Below the pieces are notes generated by a model that worked only from the letters and a program-made list of their open reading frames with translations, did not search any database and was not told the DNA's origin. The position numbers were made by a program, and so were the translations under genes. 24,171 bases of DNA from RUG11237 sp045119215 (GTDB taxonomy: Bacteria; Bacillota; Clostridia; Lachnospirales; Lachnospiraceae): assembly GCA_045119215.1 (NCBI GenBank), contig JBGVDD010000202.1, positions 1 through 24,171 of the forward strand. Reading direction: 5' to 3'. Position 1 is the first letter of the stretch. Each line of letters opens with the position of its first letter. Of the stretch, positions 1 to 7,889 are shown in pieces.

Positions 1-48
1 ATTGAAGAGACCATTAAGGAAATGGGTGATAAGACATGGCTAAGCTAG
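1..48 (+). CDS. atpF: ATP synthase F0 subunit b, C-terminal fragment
   Basis: Reading from base 1 in frame 1 gives a 15-residue tail (IEETIKEMGDKTWLS) ending in TAG at 46-48. The rest of the gene lies upstream of the window. The helical, charged tail ending in a GDKTW-like motif and its place immediately before atpH fit the C-terminus of the peripheral-stalk b subunit. It overlaps the atpH start by 13 bases, which suggests translational coupling. Identity rests mainly on context because only the tail is visible. Confidence 0.75.
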   Translation: MEETIKEMGDKTWLS

Positions 49-584
49 CAGCAAAAACCTATGGGGAGTCATTATTTGAGCTTGCAGTAGAAGAGAATAA
101 ATTAGAACTTCTTTTAGAAGAGGTACAAATGTTGCAGCAGATTTTAACGAGACATGAGGACTTATGTAAGTTGATGACGCACCCTAAAATTGGAAAAGAA
201 GAAAAAATGGATATTATGGAGAATATCCTTAAGGGCAGAGTAAGCGATGAACTGACAGGATTTCTCAACATAATTATCGCAAAGGGAAGATTTAAAGAAA
301 TCTTTAAAATCCTGGAATATTTCATTGCCAGAGTGAAGGAGCACAAAAAAATTGGTGTGGTGTATGTAAGCAGTGCAGTGGAACTAAAAGAATACCAGAA
401 AAAAGCTTTGACAGATAAGCTGATTTCCATAACATCATATGAGACAATGGAAATGAATTACAATGTGGATGCTACTCTGATTGGAGGTATGGTTATCCGT
501 ATTGGAGACAGAGTGGTGGACAGTAGCATAAAAAACCAGTTATCGGATTTGAAAAGCGATTTATTAAAAATCCAGTTAGCATAA
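36..584 (+). CDS. atpH: ATP synthase F1 subunit delta
   Basis: This 182-aa protein has the usual length and layout of the F1 delta subunit (OSCP family). It links the peripheral stalk (subunit b) to the top of the alpha/beta hexamer on the cytoplasmic side of the membrane. The N-terminus (MAKLAAKTYGESLF...) matches the family pattern of a short helix ending in Y-A/G-x-A/S-L-F. The C-terminal part (about residues 140-180) has the typical hydrophobic strand followed by a D-x-S-x-x-x-Q-L helix, here VVDSSIKNQL. The start overlaps the end of atpF and has only a weak ribosome site (AAGGA), so coupling to atpF is likely. atpA follows after 30 bases. Confidence 0.95.
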   Translation: MAKLAAKTYGESLFELAVEENKLELLLEEVQMLQQILTRHEDLCKLMTHPKIGKEEKMDIMENILKGRVSDELTGFLNIIIAKGRFKEIFKILEYFIARVKEHKKIGVVYVSSAVELKEYQKKALTDKLISITSYETMEMNYNVDATLIGGMVIRIGDRVVDSSIKNQLSDLKSDLLKIQLA

Positions 585-614
585 GTATTATGAAGAAAGA
601 AGGTGCTAAATTCC

Positions 615-2120
615 ATGAATTTAAAGCCAGAAGAAATTAGTTCTGTAATTAAGGAACAGATAAAAAAATATGCCTCTAAATTAGAGGTCTCTGACGTAGG
701 CACCGTTATTCAGGTAGCGGATGGAATCGCCAGAGTACATGGACTTGAAAAAGCAATGCAGGGGGAACTTTTGGAATTTCCGGGGGAAGTATATGGTATG
801 GTGCTAAACCTTGAAGAGGATAATGTAGGTGCCGTATTATTAGGAGATTCCAGAAACATTAATGAAGGAGATATTGTAAAAACCACTGGACGAGTTGTCG
901 AGGTGCCATGTGGAGATGCACTTTTAGGGCGAGTTGTAAACGCACTAGGCCAGCCCATTGACGGAAAAGGACCAATCGAGACAGATAAGTTCCGCCAGAT
1001 AGAAAGAGTGGCATCTGGAGTTATTTCCAGAAAATCAGTGGATACCCCTTTACAGACAGGTATCAAAGCCATCGATTCCATGGTTCCTATTGGACGTGGA
1101 CAAAGAGAGTTGATTATTGGTGACCGTCAGACAGGTAAGACAGCCATAGCGTTAGATACTATTATTAACCAGAAAGGTCAAAATGTAAAATGTATCTATG
1201 TTGCTATCGGCCAGAAATCTTCCACGGTTGCAACCATTGTAAAAACATTGGAAGAATACGGTGCCATGGCATATACTACGGTAGTTGCCTCTACAGCCAG
1301 CGAACTTGCACCGTTGCAGTATATTGCACCATACGCAGGATGTGCTATGGGTGAGGAATGGATGGAAAATGGAGAGGATGTACTTATCATCTATGATGAT
1401 TTGTCAAAGCATGCTACAGCATACCGTACCCTCTCATTGCTGCTTCGTAGACCACCAGGACGTGAAGCATATCCAGGTGATGTATTCTACTTACATTCAA
1501 GATTATTAGAGCGTGCAGCAAGACTTTCGGATGAGTTAGGAGGAGGTTCTTTAACTGCCCTTCCAATTATTGAGACCCAGGCAGGGGATGTATCTGCATA
1601 TATTCCAACCAACGTCATTTCTATTACAGATGGACAGATTTATCTGGAGACAGAAATGTTTAATTCCGGTTTCCGCCCGGCGGTAAACGCAGGTCTTTCT
1701 GTATCTCGTGTTGGTGGTGCGGCACAAATTAAGGCAATGAAAAAAATTGCAGGGCCTATCCGTGTGGAGCTGGCGCAGTATAGAGAGCTGGCAGCCTTTG
1801 CCCAGTTTGGTTCTGAGCTTGATGAAGATACCAAGGAACGTTTAGCACAAGGTGAGAGAATTAAGGAAATGCTGAAGCAGCCTCAGTATAAACCAATGCC
1901 GGTAGAGTATCAGGTAATGATTATCTATGCTACCACAAAGAAGTACCTATTGGATGTTCCGGTGGCAGAGATCGGTAGATTTGAAAGTGAATTCTTTGAA
2001 TTTGTAGATACAAAGTATCCGGAAATTCCTGGTCAGATTCGTGATACCAAGGAACTATCAGCAGAAAATGAAAAGGCGTTGATAAAAGCTATCGAAGAGT
2101 TTAAGGCAGACTTTAAGTAA
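615..2120 (+). CDS. atpA: ATP synthase F1 subunit alpha
   Basis: This 501-aa protein is the non-catalytic nucleotide-binding alpha subunit of the F1 hexamer. The order is an N-terminal beta-barrel domain (about 25-95), then a RecA-like domain with Walker A GDRQTGKTA (about 169-177) and Walker B region VLIIYDDLSKHA, then a helical C-terminal domain. The family signature PGREAYPGDVFYLHSRLLER is intact. I chose ATG 615 because it gives the usual alpha start MNLKPEEISSVI and has GAAGG about 11 bases upstream. A GTG at 603 in the same frame would add four residues and has no better ribosome site. It lies in the atp operon between atpH and atpG, with 15 bases before atpG. Confidence 0.98.
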   Translation: MNLKPEEISSVIKEQIKKYASKLEVSDVGTVIQVADGIARVHGLEKAMQGELLEFPGEVYGMVLNLEEDNVGAVLLGDSRNINEGDIVKTTGRVVEVPCGDALLGRVVNALGQPIDGKGPIETDKFRQIERVASGVISRKSVDTPLQTGIKAIDSMVPIGRGQRELIIGDRQTGKTAIALDTIINQKGQNVKCIYVAIGQKSSTVATIVKTLEEYGAMAYTTVVASTASELAPLQYIAPYAGCAMGEEWMENGEDVLIIYDDLSKHATAYRTLSLLLRRPPGREAYPGDVFYLHSRLLERAARLSDELGGGSLTALPIIETQAGDVSAYIPTNVISITDGQIYLETEMFNSGFRPAVNAGLSVSRVGGAAQIKAMKKIAGPIRVELAQYRELAAFAQFGSELDEDTKERLAQGERIKEMLKQPQYKPMPVEYQVMIIYATTKKYLLDVPVAEIGRFESEFFEFVDTKYPEIPGQIRDTKELSAENEKALIKAIEEFKADFK

Positions 2121-2135
2121 GGGAGGGTGATCATT

Positions 2136-2987
2136 GTGGCATCCATGAGAGATATCAAAAGACGAAAAAGCAGTATTCAGAGTACACAGCAGATTACAAA
2201 AGCCATGAAGCTGACCTCTACTGTTAAACTGCAGAAAGCCAGAGCAAAGGCAGAACAGTCCAAACCGTATTTTGATTTTATGTATGAAACAGTTCATGCC
2301 ATGCTTGCAAAATCAGGTAATATTATTCACCCTTATTTACAGGCAAAGGAAGAAGGTAAGACAGCTATCGTGGTAATCACATCCAACCGTGGGCTGGCGG
2401 GAGGTTACAATAGCAATATTATCAAGCTGGTGACCGGCTTTGAGATTCCAACAGAACAGCTTGTACTTTACACTGTGGGAAGTAAAGGAAGAGATGCCTT
2501 ACAGCGAAAAGGCTATGAAATTAGCAAAGATTACTCAGATATTGTGGAGAACCCAGAGTATACGGATGCAGGTGTCATCAGTAAAGATTTATTAGATGCT
2601 TTTGAAAAAGGTGAAATCAAGGAAATTTATCTTGCTTATACTTTCTTTAAGAATACGGTAAGTCATGAGCCTAGAAGGATTAAATTGTTGCCGGTAGAGA
2701 TGGACAAAGATGCAATGGAAAGAGATCATGTGCCTATGAATTATGAACCAGAGGAAGAAGAAGCATTGGACATGATTATCCCCAAATATATTACCAGTAT
2801 TGTATATGGCGCTTTGATGCAGGCGGTAGCCAGTGAAAATGGCGCCAGAATGCAGGCGATGGATTCAGCGACCAGCAATGCAGAAGAGATGATAGATAAT
2901 TTATCATTGTTATATAACAGGGCACGACAGGGCTCTATTACTCAGGAATTAACTGAGATTATAGCCGGTGCCGAAGCAATCAGCTAG
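2136..2987 (+). CDS. atpG: ATP synthase F1 subunit gamma
   Basis: This 283-aa protein is the central rotor shaft of F1. The N-terminal helix (MASMRDIKRRKSSIQSTQQI) and the C-terminal helix (about 235-280, ending in the family pattern R-x-x-x-I-T-x-E-L-x-E-I, seen here as RQGSITQELTEI) form the coiled coil that turns inside the alpha/beta ring. The middle part contains the SNRGLAGGYN motif typical of gamma. The start is GTG 2136, preceded by GGGAGG with 8-9 bases spacing; it restores the canonical MASMR start. A GTG at 2127 overlaps the ribosome site and is less likely. The stop codon TAG merges into the AGGAGG ribosome site of atpD. Confidence 0.97.
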   Translation: MASMRDIKRRKSSIQSTQQITKAMKLTSTVKLQKARAKAEQSKPYFDFMYETVHAMLAKSGNIIHPYLQAKEEGKTAIVVITSNRGLAGGYNSNIIKLVTGFEIPTEQLVLYTVGSKGRDALQRKGYEISKDYSDIVENPEYTDAGVISKDLLDAFEKGEIKEIYLAYTFFKNTVSHEPRRIKLLPVEMDKDAMERDHVPMNYEPEEEEALDMIIPKYITSIVYGALMQAVASENGARMQAMDSATSNAEEMIDNLSLLYNRARQGSITQELTEIIAGAEAIS

Positions 2988-3000
2988 GAGGAGTGAGGGA

Positions 3001-4392
3001 ATGGCAGAGAAAAATATAGGAAAACTCACCCAGATTGTTGGTGCGGTACTTGATATTAAATTTAGCACAGGAAAGCTTCCGGAAATTAATGAAGCTATTG
3101 AAATTACACAGAAGAATAATGATGTGCTTGTGGTAGAAGTATCACAACATTTGGGAGACGATACAGTAAGATGTATTGCCATGGGACCAACAGATGGATT
3201 GGTAAGAGGTATGGAGGCAGTAGCCACCGGTGCACCAATTACCGTTCCGGTAGGTGAAAATACCCTGGGAAGAATCTTTAATGTATTAGGAAAGCCAATC
3301 GATAATGGAGAAGAACCAAGGGATGTGGAATACTCTCCAATTCATAGAAAGGCTCCAGCATTTGAGGAGCAGTCAACAACAACAGAGATATTAGAGACAG
3401 GAATCAAGGTAGTAGACCTTTTATGCCCTTATCAGAAAGGTGGAAAGATTGGTCTGTTTGGTGGAGCTGGTGTAGGTAAAACCGTATTGATTCAGGAACT
3501 AATTCGTAATATTGCAACAGAGCACGGTGGTTACTCTGTATTTACCGGTGTAGGTGAAAGAACCCGTGAGGGAAATGACCTTTATTATGAAATGAAGGAA
3601 TCGGGAGTTATCAACAAAACTACCATGGTGTTTGGTCAGATGAATGAACCACCAGGAGCCAGAATGAGAGTGGGACTGACAGGACTTACCATGGCAGAAT
3701 ATTTCCGTGATAAAGGTGGAAAGGACGTGTTGCTCTTTATTGACAATATCTTCCGTTTTACCCAGGCAGGTTCTGAGGTTTCTGCGCTGCTTGGACGTAT
3801 GCCTTCTGCGGTAGGTTATCAGCCTACGTTACAGACAGAAATGGGTGCCCTGCAGGAACGTATCACATCTACAAAGAACGGATCTATTACATCCGTACAG
3901 GCGGTATACGTGCCAGCCGATGACTTAACTGACCCGGCACCGGCAACAACCTTTGCCCATTTGGACGCAACCACGGTATTATCCCGTTCTATTGTAGAGC
4001 TTGGTATTTATCCGGCAGTAGATCCATTGGAATCCACATCAAGAATTCTTGACCCAAGAATTGTAGGCGAAGAACATTACAAGGTTGCCCGTGGGGTTCA
4101 GGAAATTCTTCAAAGATACAAAGAGCTTCAGGATATTATTGCAATCTTAGGTATGGATGAACTTTCAGAAGATGATAAGCTGGTAGTATCCCGTGCCAGA
4201 AAGGTGCAAAGATTTTTATCCCAGCCATTCTTCGTTGCCGGACAGTTTACCGGATTGGAAGGACGCTATGTACCGGTTTCGGAAACTATTCAGGGATTTA
4301 AGGAAATTCTGGAAGGCAAATATGATGATATTCCAGAAAGCTGTTTCTTAAATGCAGGAAATATTGACGACGTACTTGCCCGTGTGAAGTAA
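3001..4392 (+). CDS. atpD: ATP synthase F1 subunit beta
   Basis: This 463-aa protein is the catalytic F1 subunit. Walker A is GGAGVGKT (about 156-163). The catalytic glutamate lies in the GERTREGNDLY segment (about 186-196). Walker B is VLLFIDNIFRF, and the DELSEDD motif of the C-terminal domain that contacts gamma is present (about 382-388). ATG 3001 is preceded by AGGAGG at about 10 bases spacing. An in-frame start further upstream at 2968 lies inside atpG and can be dismissed. atpC follows after 11 bases. Nothing is unusual in its motifs, so the enzyme should be active. Confidence 0.98.
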   Translation: MAEKNIGKLTQIVGAVLDIKFSTGKLPEINEAIEITQKNNDVLVVEVSQHLGDDTVRCIAMGPTDGLVRGMEAVATGAPITVPVGENTLGRIFNVLGKPIDNGEEPRDVEYSPIHRKAPAFEEQSTTTEILETGIKVVDLLCPYQKGGKIGLFGGAGVGKTVLIQELIRNIATEHGGYSVFTGVGERTREGNDLYYEMKESGVINKTTMVFGQMNEPPGARMRVGLTGLTMAEYFRDKGGKDVLLFIDNIFRFTQAGSEVSALLGRMPSAVGYQPTLQTEMGALQERITSTKNGSITSVQAVYVPADDLTDPAPATTFAHLDATTVLSRSIVELGIYPAVDPLESTSRILDPRIVGEEHYKVARGVQEILQRYKELQDIIAILGMDELSEDDKLVVSRARKVQRFLSQPFFVAGQFTGLEGRYVPVSETIQGFKEILEGKYDDIPESCFLNAGNIDDVLARVK

Positions 4393-4403
4393 GGGGTGAT
4401 AGT

Positions 4404-4802
4404 ATGGCAGACACAATGAAATTACAGGTGATTTGTCCTGACAGAATCTTCTACGAGGGAGAGGTTTCCATGGTGGAGCTTACCACTACAGAGGGAGAAA
4501 TTGGTATCTATCCAAGACATATCCCCCTGACTTGTATTTTAGCACCGGGAGTCATGGCAATCACAGAAAATGCAGAGATGAAAATCGCTGCTGTGCATTC
4601 CGGATTTGTTCAAATTCTGCCAGAAAAGGTAACTGTTATGGCAGAAGTGGCAGAGTGGCCGGATGAAATCGATTTAGACAGAGCACAGGCAGCTAAGGAA
4701 AGAGCCCAAGAGCGTATGAAGCTTAAGGACAACAGTACTGATGTTGCCAGGGCAGAAACGGCTCTTCAGCGAGCTGTGGCAAGAATAAATACACTAAAAT
4801 AA
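4404..4802 (+). CDS. atpC: ATP synthase F1 subunit epsilon
   Basis: This 132-aa protein is the F1 epsilon subunit, part of the rotor and a regulator of ATP hydrolysis. Residues about 5-85 form the N-terminal beta-sandwich, with the typical features F-Y-E-G-E-V, TTEGEIGIYPRHIPL and HSGFVQILPEKVTVMAE. Residues about 90-131 are the two-helix C-terminal domain rich in Ala, Arg and Glu. The length matches the family. AAGGGGTG lies upstream of the ATG. It is the last gene of the atp operon here and is followed within 9 bases by a long terminator-like hairpin. Confidence 0.96.
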   Translation: MADTMKLQVICPDRIFYEGEVSMVELTTTEGEIGIYPRHIPLTCILAPGVMAITENAEMKIAAVHSGFVQILPEKVTVMAEVAEWPDEIDLDRAQAAKERAQERMKLKDNSTDVARAETALQRAVARINTLK

Positions 4803-4810
4803 AAATGAAT

Positions 4811-4888
4811 AAAAATCTCCTATCTGGAAAAACTTGTAACTAATGAAAAAATTAGTTGTTGGCAGCTACACAGATAGGAGGTTTTTTT
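4811..4888 (+). terminator. atp-operon terminator hairpin that also contains the next gene's ribosome site
   Basis: The arms CTCCTATCTG (4817-4826) and CAGATAGGAG (4871-4880) are perfect complements. The pairing extends through A-rich 4811-4816 with the T-run at 4882-4887. A second hairpin is nested inside: AACTAAT (38-44 of the 4800s) pairs with ATTAGTT (4851-4857). The T7 run after the stem makes it look like an intrinsic terminator for atpC. The 3' arm is also the AGGAGG ribosome site of the YwmB-like gene starting at 4889. Folding would therefore both stop most transcription and hide that site. Confidence 0.75.
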
Positions 4889-5653
4889 GTGAAAAGACAG
4901 ACAAAAATATATTATGTGGCAGTGGTGATTTTTTGGTTATGTATTGTGATGCTCTCTCTAAATCAAAGCAAAAAAGGTTATAGCAGTAGTGCAGTGGAGG
5001 CTTTTGCTCATGAAAGCATTTGCCTGGAACAGGAGGAATGTAAGATTACAGCCTATGGGGTGTATCGGGGAGAGGACTTATCAACAAAGGAACAACAAGA
5101 GTTGTTGATATCTTTGGGAAATAATTTTTCTGTTGTGGATAATTACACCATATTCAAAGAGGAAAATTCCCAGGGGAACGATGTAAGGTATGATTACCAT
5201 GGAAAAGCCGGTGAGCTTACATTGTGCGTAAAAAACAGAATTGTGAATCAAAGAAAGGTTCAGTATATTACTACAGAGCTGACACAGAAAAATACCAAAG
5301 TAAGTGAGAAAATGGAGGAGTCCTTTGCATGTAAGAGGGCTTTGGAGAAGTGGTATAAAAGAAACTGTAGAAATTCCCAGGTTTTATTGACACAGACGGG
5401 AATTTATGGGGGAATTCTGACCATGACCCAAAAAGATTTGCTGGCTTTGGATTTCTTAGAATCATTAGGTGCCAGGTCAGTAATGGAACAGAGGGAAGAA
5501 ATGTATGTAGTTTATGGATATACCAAAAAACTGTCAGATAAAATTAAGGTAAATGGTGAAAAGGTAAATGTTACTCTTGCAATTACAGAAGATAAGAAAA
5601 AAAACGTTACTAAAATTTATATGGCAACGCCAATTTTAAATGAGAGTTTTTAA
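4889..5653 (+). CDS. YwmB-like protein (TATA-box-binding-like fold), secreted or anchored
   Basis: This 254-aa protein starts at GTG 4889, with AGGAGG at 4876-4881 and 7 bases spacing. An upstream in-frame ATG at 4856 would lie within the hairpin and is not favoured. Residues about 5-25 form one hydrophobic segment after a K/R start, so the protein is exported or membrane-anchored. The rest is soluble. The end (VNVTLAITEDKK...TKIYMATPIL) resembles the closing strands of the YwmB family (DUF1779). In Bacillus subtilis and many Clostridia that family lies just downstream of the atp operon. Its function is not established. Identification rests on the C-terminal pattern and the conserved neighbourhood. 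Confidence 0.7.
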   Translation: MKRQTKIYYVAVVIFWLCIVMLSLNQSKKGYSSSAVEAFAHESICLEQEECKITAYGVYRGEDLSTKEQQELLISLGNNFSVVDNYTIFKEENSQGNDVRYDYHGKAGELTLCVKNRIVNQRKVQYITTELTQKNTKVSEKMEESFACKRALEKWYKRNCRNSQVLLTQTGIYGGILTMTQKDLLALDFLESLGARSVMEQREEMYVVYGYTKKLSDKIKVNGEKVNVTLAITEDKKKNVTKIYMATPILNESF

Positions 5654-5725
5654 GTAATACAGTAAAGAATTTTTGCATAGGTTTATAGTGAATATAGTAA
5701 ACTCTAATGTCTAAAGGAGAGTTTC

Positions 5726-6307
5726 ATGAATCGAAGAAGATGTAATGGCTTTTTGTGTGGACCGCAACCCTTTTATCAATTCTTCCCCCCAATGCCCTGT
5801 GGCATTTTTGGGTGTCCACCGCCACCTCCAGGCAGGTATCCACCTCCAGGGGGATTTCCCCCTAGGGGACCGGGAATGCCACCAAATAGGAATCCATATT
5901 GGCAAGGGGGAATGTATGCACAATCGCAAGGAGATGATAGCTATGGGTACTACCAAATGCCGATGCCAGGAACAGAAGAAGGATGGGAAGACGATAGCAA
6001 ACAATGGCAGTGGATGCAGGAAATGTATCCCAAAATGGCAAGGCGTATTCAAAAGAAGGCAAAGGTTCTGTGTGAAAAGCTTGATTATGAAGGCAGTATT
6101 TTGTATGACGAATATCCGGATAAACTTATGTTGCAAAGATACAGCGATGGGATATTTGAGGAGATGCAAAAGGAACTTAAAGAGGAAAGGGAGAGCCAGG
6201 GTATGCTTGCGGAAACCGGAAATTGTGAAGCGTTTGACATGGTATTATATGAACTGGTGGAAATGATTTTATATTACGAAATATTAAAAATGCGTTTAGA
6301 TATCTAG
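5726..6307 (+). CDS. Unknown protein, proline/glycine-rich N-terminus with helical C-terminal half
   Basis: I do not recognise the family of this 193-aa protein. Residues about 1-55 are rich in Pro, Gly, Arg and Cys (CGIFGCPPPPPGRYPPPGG and similar). Residues 55-85 are rich in Met, Trp, Gln and Asp/Glu. Residues about 85-193 are predicted helical and charged, ending in LVEMILYYEILKMRL. There is no signal peptide or membrane segment. GGAG of TAAAGGAG precedes ATG 5726 at about 7 bases. A composition of this kind is seen in some spore-coat and surface-assembly proteins, but that is only a guess. An alternative overlapping frame (5745-6266) is a shadow without a ribosome site. A REP-like hairpin follows the stop codon by 6 bases. 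Confidence 0.75.
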   Translation: MNRRRCNGFLCGPQPFYQFFPPMPCGIFGCPPPPPGRYPPPGGFPPRGPGMPPNRNPYWQGGMYAQSQGDDSYGYYQMPMPGTEEGWEDDSKQWQWMQEMYPKMARRIQKKAKVLCEKLDYEGSILYDEYPDKLMLQRYSDGIFEEMQKELKEERESQGMLAETGNCEAFDMVLYELVEMILYYEILKMRLDI

Positions 6308-6312
6308 TATGT

Positions 6313-6345
6313 GGGGACGTTCCTTGTGTCACAAGGAGCGTCCCT
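6313..6345 (+). repeat. REP-like hairpin, copy 1 (plus orientation)
   Basis: The arms GGGACGTTCCTTGT (6314-6327) and ACAAGGAGCGTCCC (6331-6344) pair over 14 positions with one G-T wobble around a 3-base loop. The same element flanks the transposase gene at 9784 and 10779 and recurs at 16961. All four copies share the core GGGACGTTCCTT...TTGTCACAAGGAG. The sequence TAGTATG precedes both this copy and copy 2. It sits right after the stop of the 5726 gene and is followed by TTTTG, so it may also act as that gene's terminator. Confidence 0.85.
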
Positions 6346-6427
6346 TTTGTATACCGTTTGTATAAATCAACAAATTTTGGGCAAGGCTGATAGAGAGAAA
6401 ATTTGTATTTAAAAAATTTTAGAAAGC

Positions 6428-7063
6428 ATGGTGCAAAATATGAAGAAAAATAAACCGAAACATATTGGAATTATTCCGGATGGAAACAGACGCTGGGCCA
6501 GTGGACGGGGCATGGAAAAAAAGGATGGCTATGCTTATGGATTACAGCCGGGATTAAGACTGTTGCAGGCGGCAAAAGAGTTGGGAATTGATGAAGTGAC
6601 TTACTATGGATTTACAGTGGATAACTGCAAAAGACCCGCAGAACAGTTTCAGGCATTTCAAAAGGCTTGTGTGGATGCAGTGGAATTATTGACAAAGGAA
6701 GGGGCAGATTTGCTTGTAATAGGTAATGTGAAATCAAAATGTTTTCCAGAAGAATTAATAAAATATACAACAAGAACTTCAGTAAATGGAGGGGGAATAC
6801 GGGTAAACTTCCTGGTAAATTATGGGTGGCAATGGGATTTATCACATATTCAGGTGGATGGGAAACCCTATTCTTCAGATATTTCAAGAATTGATTTGAT
6901 TATCCGTTGGGGAGGTATGCGAAGATTATCAGGATTTTTGCCTATGCAGTGTGTGTACTCAGATTTTTATGTTATTGACCACTACTGGCCGGATTATGAG
7001 GACAAGGATATCTCTGAGGCATTAAGTTGGTATGAAAAACAGGATGTAACTTTGGGGGGATGA
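6428..7063 (+). CDS. Divergent undecaprenyl-diphosphate-synthase-like (cis-prenyltransferase family) protein
   Basis: This 211-aa protein belongs to the cis-isoprenyl transferase family: HIGIIPDGNRRWA (about 12-24) corresponds to the substrate-binding H-x-A-I-I-M-D-G-N-G-R-W-A motif, with D18 and N20 kept. It is shorter than the usual 240-260 aa, and several signature residues are changed. F-S-x-E-N-W-x-R-P reads FTVDNCKRP (Trp to Cys). N-Y-G-G-R reads NYGWQ. R-T-x-G-E-x-R-x-S reads RWGGMRRLS (metal-site Glu to Met). The prenyl-carrier function of the main UppS may therefore not apply; it is probably a paralogue with altered substrate or activity. Only a weak ribosome site (AGAAAG) precedes ATG 6428, and a start at the ATG at 6440 is possible. 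Confidence 0.8.
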   Translation: MVQNMKKNKPKHIGIIPDGNRRWASGRGMEKKDGYAYGLQPGLRLLQAAKELGIDEVTYYGFTVDNCKRPAEQFQAFQKACVDAVELLTKEGADLLVIGNVKSKCFPEELIKYTTRTSVNGGGIRVNFLVNYGWQWDLSHIQVDGKPYSSDISRIDLIIRWGGMRRLSGFLPMQCVYSDFYVIDHYWPDYEDKDISEALSWYEKQDVTLGG

Positions 7064-7089
7064 TTAAGAGAGGGATGCCTAAGAAGTAG

Positions 7090-7117
7090 TTGACATATTG
7101 AAAGGCTGTGTTATACT
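7090..7117 (+). promoter_or_regulatory. Sigma-A-type promoter for the LytTR/GHKL pair
   Basis: TTGACA at 7090-7095 is a perfect -35, and TATACT at 7112-7117 is a 5/6 -10 with 16 bases between. It lies 49 bases before the response regulator start, in the intergenic stretch after the UppS-like gene. I saw no clear LytTR repeat pair near it. Confidence 0.7.
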
Positions 7118-7165
7118 CTGAAAATTAGAGTGTCTGTTCAATAGGATGGAAGTGTAGGTATAGTT

Positions 7166-7858
7166 ATGTTAAAAATTGCAGTGTGTGATGATGAAAAACA
7201 AGTGATAAAACAGCTTGCTTGTAAGGTAGAAGAAAGGCTGAACAAAAGTAAGCTGCCCTATGAACCTGTTGTGGGGTATACAGATGGGGAGTCTTTGCTG
7301 GAGGCAATGAAAGATGTAAATTATGATTTGATTTTGCTGGATATAGAAATGTCTGGACAAAGTGGATTAGAGGTTGCCAGGAAAATTCAAATAGACTATG
7401 AAGATACAAAAGTTATTTTTGTTACAAACAGGGAAGTTTTGGTATATTGTTCCTTTCAATATCACCCATTTTGGTATGTGCCTAAAAATATGCTGGATGT
7501 CATATTGCCGGATGCACTAGATGCTTTTTGTAAATCCGTAGCAAGTCGTTATCAGGTAGTACAGGTAGGGGAATTGAAAAAATGTGTTCATGATATTACC
7601 TATATGGAAAAGCAGGGACATTATCTGATTGTACACAATGCAGATGGAACAAGTGAAAGAGTGAGAGCTGCGATTTCCCAGATGGAGAAGTTATTGTTAC
7701 CTTATTGTTTTATTCGCTGTCATATCGGATATCTGGTAAATCCGGAATACATTGAGGAGATTGAGAAAGAACATATTGGTCTGGAAAATGGGGGGTATAT
7801 TCCCATAAGCAGGAGAAAATACCAGTACACCAAGGAAATGTATGCTATGTTTATTTAA
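7166..7858 (+). CDS. LytTR-family response regulator
   Basis: This 230-aa protein has two domains. A receiver (about 2-118) carries the acidic pocket CDDE (7-10), the phosphoacceptor D59 in LILLDIEM, and a later VPK element in the usual Lys region. A LytTR DNA-binding domain (about 132-228) has the features ITYMEKQGHYLIVH and PYCFIRCHIGYLVNPEYI typical of AgrA/VirR-type regulators. It lies 31 bases upstream of a GHKL sensor kinase on the same strand, so the two form a two-component system, probably transcribed from the promoter at 7090. The ribosome site is weak (GGAAGTGTAGG). Confidence 0.92.
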   Translation: MLKIAVCDDEKQVIKQLACKVEERLNKSKLPYEPVVGYTDGESLLEAMKDVNYDLILLDIEMSGQSGLEVARKIQIDYEDTKVIFVTNREVLVYCSFQYHPFWYVPKNMLDVILPDALDAFCKSVASRYQVVQVGELKKCVHDITYMEKQGHYLIVHNADGTSERVRAAISQMEKLLLPYCFIRCHIGYLVNPEYIEEIEKEHIGLENGGYIPISRRKYQYTKEMYAMFI

Positions 7859-7889
7859 GTGCAGGGGGAAAGAAGGCAGGTAGAAGAGA

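Noticed and set aside
5673..5698. Promoter TTGCAT / TATAGT before the proline-rich gene
   Set aside because: The spacer is only 14 bases; a sporulation-type promoter was considered, but the match was too loose to report.
5745..6266. 173-aa ORF overlapping the proline-rich gene
   Set aside because: It has no ribosome site and a random-looking composition; the 5726 frame has a good ribosome site and a structured composition.
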